DNA from: Rugosimonospora africana
GTDB taxonomy: Bacteria; Actinomycetota; Actinomycetes; Mycobacteriales; Micromonosporaceae
Reading direction: 5' to 3'
DNA: 64,000 nt
NCBI RefSeq assembly: GCF_016862975.1
Contig: NZ_BONZ01000013.1
Span: forward strand, 62,001-126,000
The stretch's first letter is position 1, and each line of letters starts with the position of its first letter. The notes under the pieces were generated by a model. The model was not told the DNA's origin and did no database searches. It saw only the letters and a list, made by a program, of their open reading frames with translations. Position numbers and translations under genes: made by a program. This document shows positions 59,027-64,000 of this stretch, in pieces.

Positions 59027-60853
59027 CTACGAGCCGTCGAGCGCGCTGGTGTCCCAGATCGTCACGTCGTCGACCTGCCGGCCCGGGCCCACCAGCTGAT
59101 CCAGCGTCGCGCGCAGGTCGTCGGCGTGCGGCGCTCCCGGCCCCAGCACGATCAGCCCCGCGTCCCAGAACCGCACGTCCTGCCGGGCCTGCTCGCGCTG
59201 TTCGTCGCCGACCGGCGGTACCCCGCCGTTGTACCCGACGTTGCTCAGCAGCCCCGCAGTCGGCCGGGTCTGCGGCCCGTAACCGCCCTTGCCCGACCAG
59301 TCCGGGCCGAGGAAGTAGCCGCCCACTGCCCGGTATGCCTGCCCGGTTGCGTTGTCCCAGTTCATCGCCGTGATGTTGCCGTCCCAGGTGGTGTCGGCGG
59401 ACAGCACCGAGCGGTCGCCACGCAGGTACCCGCGCCAGTCGCCGCTGGTGAAGAACGCCGGTACGGCGGGCCGGGGCGCCACCGGCAACTGGCGCGGGAT
59501 CACCGGTACCAGGGCGAGGGCGAGCGCCAGGCCGCCCACCCACCCGTACCGCTGGCGAAACAGCTGTTCGACCGCGTACCCGAGCAGTACCGCCACCACC
59601 GGCACCAGCACGAGTCCGAGCCGGGTCGGCACCACGCTGTCGAACAACGGCAGGTGGTTCAGCCAACTCCACGGCGCGTGCTTGACGACCGTACGACCCC
59701 GGTAGGTGACGCTGGCACCCAGCGACAGTACGAAGAACACCACCCCGACCACGGCCAGCGCGCGCACCGCGGCGCGCCGCCACAGCCAGATCACGATGAT
59801 CAGCAGAGCGACCAGCAGCGGCCAGCCGAGGAAGGTGTTCTCCTCCGGCTGCGGTGCCAGCTGCCCGTCCGCGACCGGCTGGCCGATCAGCGACAGCTTC
59901 GCGAACGCCGGATAGCTGGCCAGGTCGGCACCGTACCCGAGGACGAAGTCGGGCAGCCCGTGATAGTGCTGCGGACCGAAGAACTGGTACCACAGCGGGT
60001 ACGCCAGCAACACCACCGCGACCGCCGCTCCGGCTGCCGCCCCGCGCAGGAACGGCAGCACCGCGACCCGCACCTCGTTCGGCCGGAACACCGCGTACCC
60101 GGCCACGAACAGCCCGGTCGCCAGCGCGGTCAGGAACAGCAGCTCCTCGTTGATGAACGCCTGCCAGGTGACCAGCAGGCCGAGCACGATGCCGTGCCGC
60201 ACGGTACGCGTCGACAACGCCCGCCACACGATGACCGGGATGAGGAACTGGGCTACCAGGTTCGGGTGCGCGTTGGTGTGGTTGACGATGCCGGGCGCGA
60301 ACCCGGCGAAGGCCCCGCCGACCGCGGCGGCCAGCCGGTTGGACACCAGATGCCGGGACAGCACCAGATACCAGGCGGCGGCGGTGGCCGTCATGCCGAG
60401 CGTGAGCATCAGGACGAACGCCACCGACGGGCCGAACAGCAGCGTCACCGGTACCAACGGCACAGTCAGCCCGAGCAGACCGGTGTTGGCCATCAGGTTC
60501 ACGCCGTACGGCGCGTTCAGCCGCGGGGTGAGGAACGGGTTCTCGCCATGCGTGAAGATCCGGACGGCGTGCCGCAGTACCCACTCGAAGAACGGCGGAT
60601 CCGAACTGTTCGCCGCCGGGTTGAGCTGCCCGAAGCCGTGCCAGAGCCGGGCCAGCACGGTGGCCGCCATGGCCAGGTAGATCAGGATGACCGCGACATC
60701 CACGATCCGGTCGTCCCAGCCGCGCGCGACCTCGGTCTCGCCGGACGCCTCGGTCTCGCCGGGCACGGTCTCGGCAGGCAGCGCCGCCTCGGCGGGCGCG
60801 GTCTCGACCCCGTCGGTGGCGGGGCCCGCGGTCGGAGGCTCGGTCTCAGGCAT
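59027..60853 (-). CDS. Polytopic membrane protein, GT-C/YfhO-like, copy 1
   Basis: 608 residues, ATG 60853. N-terminal 50 residues Glu/Pro/Ala-rich, then about 12-14 transmembrane helices (VAVILIYLAMAATVLARLWH first). The loop after helix 1 has the conserved NPFLTPRLNAPYGVNLMANT and SDPPFFEWVLRHAVRIF, typical of large multi-pass glycosyltransferases that use a polyprenyl-phosphate sugar donor. The C-terminal part has periplasmic sequence LLSNVGYNGGVPPV and a PGAPHADDLRATLDQLVGP end. The donor and acceptor cannot be named. A paralogue (copy 2, 60865) directly precedes it on the same strand, 11 bases away, so both form one operon. Confidence 0.75.
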   Translation of the reverse strand: MPETEPPTAGPATDGVETAPAEAALPAETVPGETEASGETEVARGWDDRIVDVAVILIYLAMAATVLARLWHGFGQLNPAANSSDPPFFEWVLRHAVRIFTHGENPFLTPRLNAPYGVNLMANTGLLGLTVPLVPVTLLFGPSVAFVLMLTLGMTATAAAWYLVLSRHLVSNRLAAAVGGAFAGFAPGIVNHTNAHPNLVAQFLIPVIVWRALSTRTVRHGIVLGLLVTWQAFINEELLFLTALATGLFVAGYAVFRPNEVRVAVLPFLRGAAAGAAVAVVLLAYPLWYQFFGPQHYHGLPDFVLGYGADLASYPAFAKLSLIGQPVADGQLAPQPEENTFLGWPLLVALLIIVIWLWRRAAVRALAVVGVVFFVLSLGASVTYRGRTVVKHAPWSWLNHLPLFDSVVPTRLGLVLVPVVAVLLGYAVEQLFRQRYGWVGGLALALALVPVIPRQLPVAPRPAVPAFFTSGDWRGYLRGDRSVLSADTTWDGNITAMNWDNATGQAYRAVGGYFLGPDWSGKGGYGPQTRPTAGLLSNVGYNGGVPPVGDEQREQARQDVRFWDAGLIVLGPGAPHADDLRATLDQLVGPGRQVDDVTIWDTSALDGS

Positions 60854-60864
60854 CGAGCGCGAGC

Positions 60865-62751
60865 TTAGCCGCCGACGATTTTCCGGACGTCCCACAGCCA
60901 GACTCCATTGACCCAGGTGGGCTGAAAGCCGAGCAGCGCGCTGGTGGTCCGGCTGAGCAGCGCCTCATTGCGCCCGGGCGCGAGGATCACCACCGCCGCC
61001 CGCCAGTAGCGCAGGTCGGCCAGCGCGTTCCGGCGGTCCGCCGCGGTCACCGTGGTCGCCCGGGCACGCGCCGCCTCCGGGTCGCGCGGCTTCACGACGG
61101 TACCCAGCGGAGTGTCCCCGCCCACGTACGGGCTCGGCTGGTACGGCAGGAGGTACACCGCGTACAGCTTGGTGGCGGTCGGACGGGGCGGTGCGCCGAA
61201 CCGGGCGGCCCGGTTGGTGGTACCGCTCGGGCCGAGGAAGTACCCGCGCGGGATCTGGTACGCCAGGCGGGTGCTCGCCTGCCAGAGCATCGGGTCCGGA
61301 AACCGGTACGCGGGCAGCGGTACCGACACGATCGTGCGCCCCTCCGGCACGTACCCGCGCCACTGGCCGCTGGCGATGAACCCGGGCACCGGCGCCCGAC
61401 CCACCGTCGGGATCGGCGTCGGCAGCACCGGAATCAGGGCGCCCAACAGGACGATCAGCCACAGCGGCGCCCAGTGCAGCCGGGTGCGCCGCGACCCCGA
61501 CGTCAGGTCCAGTACTCGCTGGATTCCCAGTGCCAGCAACATGCCCAGCACCACGATGACGGCGAACGCGTACCGGCCCGGTACCGACAGGTCGACCAGC
61601 GGCACGTAGAGCAACAGCCGGTACGGCCCGGGTACCCCGGTGTGATGGTTGCCGATCTCGATCTTCGGCCCCAGCGAGAGCACCGCGAAGATCAGCGCGG
61701 TCACCGCGCCGGCCCGCACCAGCGCGCTGCGCCGCCACAGGTACACCGTGACGACCACGGCCAGCGCGACCAGCGGCCAGCCGAACGACGCGTTGTCCTC
61801 GTTCGGGCTCTGGCCGAGCGCGGGCGCGGCGACCCGGCCACCGACGGATTCCCGGGCATAGGTCACGTAGGCCACTGCGTCCAGCTGGTAGGAGCCCGGC
61901 GGGAAGGGCAGCCCGTGGTACGCGTGCGGGCCGAAGAACTGCCAGTACACCGGGTACGCCAGCAAAACACCACCGGTGAGCGCGGCGACGCCGAGCCCGA
62001 TCAGGAAGCGCCGCACCTCGCGGCGTGCCCGTTGCCGGTCGAACAGGGCGTACAGCACCACGAACGCACCGATCGCCAGCCCGGCGAGAAAAAGCACCTC
62101 TTCGTTCAGAAATGCCTGATAAGTAATCAATAGCCCGAGCAGAATCCCGCGGCGTACCGGCCGACCGGCGAGCCGCAGCGTGGCCAACGCCATGAACGGG
62201 ATGGCGAACTGGGCCACCAGGTTGGGCTGGCCGCTGGCGTGCGCGACCATCGCCGGCGCGAATCCGCACAACCCGGCGCCGACGAAGGCGCCGAACCGGG
62301 ACTCGACCAAATGCCGGCTGAACACGTAGTACCAGGCCAGCGCGGTCAACCACAACGCGAGCGTCAGCATGACCGCGAACGCCACCACCGGGCCCCAGAT
62401 CAACGTCACCGGCGCGAGCGGGATGGTCATACTCAGAGCAGATGTATTGGCCATCATGTTCACGCCGGCCGGTACGTTCATTCGGTGGGTGAAGAACGGG
62501 TTCTCCGGGTGAGTCACGAGAAGCGCACCGCGCGCCAACATCCATTCGAAGAGGGTGTGGTCACCGTGGTTGCTGGCGAGTAGCCTGCCCGAGACGTCTC
62601 GCCAGAGGTGCGCGGTGGTCTCCAACGCACCCAGCAGGAAGACCACGCAGGCAGCGACATCGGACCGGCCCGGTCGGGCACGGCGGGGCGGAGGCTCGGA
62701 TCGCCGCACCGCCGTTCCGTCCCTTGGTGTGCCCGGACTCGAGTCAGTCAT
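60865..62751 (-). CDS. Polytopic membrane protein, GT-C/YfhO-like, copy 2
   Basis: About 628 residues, ATG 62751 (a GTG two codons earlier is possible). Same architecture as copy 1 with clear sequence similarity: HGDHTLFEWMLARGALLVTH, ENPFFTHRMNVPAGVNMMAN, FSRHLVESRFGAFVGAGLCG, FFGPHAYHGLPFPPGSY. Tandem duplication followed by divergence. Predicted to act in the membrane on a lipid-linked sugar or similar. Divergent from the methyltransferase at 62900, which may share the promoter region. Confidence 0.75.
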   Translation of the reverse strand: MTDSSPGTPRDGTAVRRSEPPPRRARPGRSDVAACVVFLLGALETTAHLWRDVSGRLLASNHGDHTLFEWMLARGALLVTHPENPFFTHRMNVPAGVNMMANTSALSMTIPLAPVTLIWGPVVAFAVMLTLALWLTALAWYYVFSRHLVESRFGAFVGAGLCGFAPAMVAHASGQPNLVAQFAIPFMALATLRLAGRPVRRGILLGLLITYQAFLNEEVLFLAGLAIGAFVVLYALFDRQRARREVRRFLIGLGVAALTGGVLLAYPVYWQFFGPHAYHGLPFPPGSYQLDAVAYVTYARESVGGRVAAPALGQSPNEDNASFGWPLVALAVVVTVYLWRRSALVRAGAVTALIFAVLSLGPKIEIGNHHTGVPGPYRLLLYVPLVDLSVPGRYAFAVIVVLGMLLALGIQRVLDLTSGSRRTRLHWAPLWLIVLLGALIPVLPTPIPTVGRAPVPGFIASGQWRGYVPEGRTIVSVPLPAYRFPDPMLWQASTRLAYQIPRGYFLGPSGTTNRAARFGAPPRPTATKLYAVYLLPYQPSPYVGGDTPLGTVVKPRDPEAARARATTVTAADRRNALADLRYWRAAVVILAPGRNEALLSRTTSALLGFQPTWVNGVWLWDVRKIVGG

Positions 62752-62899
62752 AATCACTGTTCCGGTGATTTTCAGAAATGGGAGGCCCCCTTGGTCCCAT
62801 CCTCATCTCTGGCAAATCCCCGTGTTGTCGTGAGAGCACGTATTCATCCCGTAGAGTGCTTGGTAGGTGACCTGCCGAGCAGTCAGAGGAGTTCGCTCC

Positions 62900-63619
62900 A
62901 TGCCTGAGATCACCGGAGACCAGCGGATCCAAGCGGAGGTGCTGGAAGGGCTCGCCACGGCAGTCAACCACCGGCGCTGGTTCGTCGAGTTCGCCCTGGA
63001 ATACCTCGGCGACAACCCGATCGAGATCGGCAGCGGGCTCGGTGACTACGCGCTCGAGTGGGCACCGCACTTCGCCCGGTTCACCGCGACCGAGGCCGAC
63101 CCCGACCGGCTCGTGCTGCTGAAGGAGCGCCTGACCGGCCACTCCAACCTCGAGGTGCGGCAGATGCTGCTGCCCAGCGACGATACGGACACATACAGTG
63201 GCGCGGTCTCCTACAACGTGCTGGAGCACATCGAGGACCACGTGAGCGCGCTGCGGAGCATGGCGCGACTGGTGCGGCCCGGCGGCGCGATCGTGCTGAT
63301 CGTGCCGGCGTTCCCGTTCGCGATGAGCCCGGTCGACGTGGCCACCGGCCATGTCCGCCGCTACACCAAGCGGACCATGGCCGAGGCGCTGCACGCCGCC
63401 GGGCTCCGGATCGAGCGCCTGCACTACGCCAACGCGCTCGGGCTGATCGGGTATTACATGGCCACCAGCGTGTTCCGGCTCACCCCGAGCGAAGGGCCGA
63501 TGGTGAAGTTCTACGACCGCTTCGTACTGCCCCTGACCAAGGGCGCGGAACAGCTGGTCCGGCCGCCGTTCGGGCAGTCGGTGTTCGCGGTCGCCCGGGT
63601 GCCGGAGATCGCCGGGTAG
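62900..63619 (+). CDS. SAM-dependent methyltransferase
   Basis: 239 residues from ATG 62900 with AGAGGAG at 62885-62891. Motif I NPIEIGSGLGDYALEW, acidic residue in FTATEADPDRL, YNVLEHIEDHVSALRSMARL and post-motif RPGGAIVLIVPAFPFAMSPV, DVATGHVRRYTKRTMAEALH. Resembles the Methyltransf_23 glycosyl/lipid-type methyltransferases that sit next to membrane glycosyltransferases. Convergent with the transketolase-like fragment. The acceptor is unknown, though linkage to the two polytopic genes suggests a glycan or glycolipid. Confidence 0.88.
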   Translation: MPEITGDQRIQAEVLEGLATAVNHRRWFVEFALEYLGDNPIEIGSGLGDYALEWAPHFARFTATEADPDRLVLLKERLTGHSNLEVRQMLLPSDDTDTYSGAVSYNVLEHIEDHVSALRSMARLVRPGGAIVLIVPAFPFAMSPVDVATGHVRRYTKRTMAEALHAAGLRIERLHYANALGLIGYYMATSVFRLTPSEGPMVKFYDRFVLPLTKGAEQLVRPPFGQSVFAVARVPEIAG

Positions 63620-63623
63620 CGGC

Positions 63624-64000
63624 TCACGCCGCCAGAAACCCGCGGACCGATTCCCGCAACTGTTCCGGAGTGAGCCCGTGATACCGGGCGTGGTCCTCGA
63701 CGCTGCCGTACCGTCGCGGATCGGTGCGCGTGACACCCAACGCCAGCAGGCGATGCGGTACGGCGACGAGAGCGTCGGCCACCTGTGCCGCGGAGGTACC
63801 GGCGAAGTAAGGCTCCACCAACACGACGTCGGCGCTCCCCGTACCCGACACCAGAGCGCGCAGGCCGACCTTGTCGAACGGGCGGGGCGTGTGCGTGTAC
63901 GCCACCGTCACGTCCAGCCCGTCCGTGGCCGCCAGTACCGGGTCCAGCATCGGCCCGACCGCGACGACCGTGGCGGCCTTGCCGTGCCTGATCGGCACCA
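63624..64000 (-). CDS. Transketolase C-terminal-domain protein, N-terminus cut by window edge
   Basis: Last about 125 residues: IRHGKAATVVAVGPMLDPVL AATDGLDVTVAYTHTPRPFD KVGLRALV, a Rossmann-like C-terminal domain of transketolase or pyruvate-dehydrogenase-E1-beta-like enzymes, ending GLTPEQLRESVRGFLAA. Start and thiamine-binding domains are outside the window. Likely transketolase subunit B; exact enzyme cannot be decided. Confidence 0.7.
   Translation of the reverse strand, partial: VPIRHGKAATVVAVGPMLDPVLAATDGLDVTVAYTHTPRPFDKVGLRALVSGTGSADVVLVEPYFAGTSAAQVADALVAVPHRLLALGVTRTDPRRYGSVEDHARYHGLTPEQLRESVRGFLAA

Overview
The window is chromosomal DNA of a very GC-rich actinomycete. This is supported by the heavy use of GTG and TTG starts, third codon positions that are almost always G or C, an AfsR/BTAD-type regulator, several GTGA/ATGA translationally coupled operons, a DmdR/IdeR-like iron box, a FurA box of the mycobacterial/streptomycete type next to katG, and many NarL-type two-component pairs. 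Protein styles (SapA-like spore protein, DUF3072 protein, DUF418 membrane protein, Ala/Pro-rich ArgS N-terminus) fit Micromonosporaceae or a relative, but the genus cannot be fixed by eye. No phage, plasmid, CRISPR, IS element or rRNA is visible.

Layout. 0-5.4 kb: truncated secreted subtilase, then an ECF sigma factor coupled to a membrane-anchored partner, then a DrrAB-type ABC exporter. 5.4-15.1 kb: large AfsR-like regulator, DUF418 membrane protein, and an operon of MacB-like ATPase, FtsX-like permease, histidine kinase and NarL response regulator. 15.2-18.6 kb: aldo/keto reductase, an unassigned protein, SapA-like secreted protein, methyltransferase. 18.7-21.3 kb: DUF3072 protein and a compact three-gene operon (HTH protein, minimal PEP-dikinase-like enzyme, winged-helix-like protein) behind a repeated palindromic operator. 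21.3-24 kb: PEP-mutase/isocitrate-lyase-like enzyme, L,D-transpeptidase and M15 peptidase lipoproteins. 24-26.8 kb: furA-katG. 26.8-31.7 kb: aldo/keto reductase, phospholipase D-like enzyme, TetR regulator, secreted C39-like peptidase.

32-44.6 kb is rich in repressor-exporter pairs: PadR with an ABC/FtsX exporter, MarR divergent from a 14-TM MFS exporter, and a second MarR coupled to an MFS protein, each behind an obvious palindromic operator. Between them lie argS, preceded by an arginine-codon leader peptide with the geometry of an attenuator, and a DesKR-type operon. 44.6-51 kb: large secreted FG-GAP protein, a gene-poor relic region containing a tRNA 3'-end fragment and a decayed gene, tRNA-Arg(ACG), tRNA-Ser(GCT), and an EcsC-like protein with histone-like basic repeats. 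51-59 kb: second subtilase, CPBP protease, flavohemoprotein, an HTH-peptide deformylase fusion divergent from a FhuF-like siderophore reductase. 59-64 kb: two tandem paralogous polytopic membrane proteins, a methyltransferase and the end of a transketolase-like gene.

The most promising observations are the argS attenuator, the HTH-deformylase fusion with its iron-box/palindrome promoter region, the minimal dikinase operon, and a family of dispersed palindromic intergenic repeats (4 copies). All functions are inferred by reading the sequence; no database search was run.
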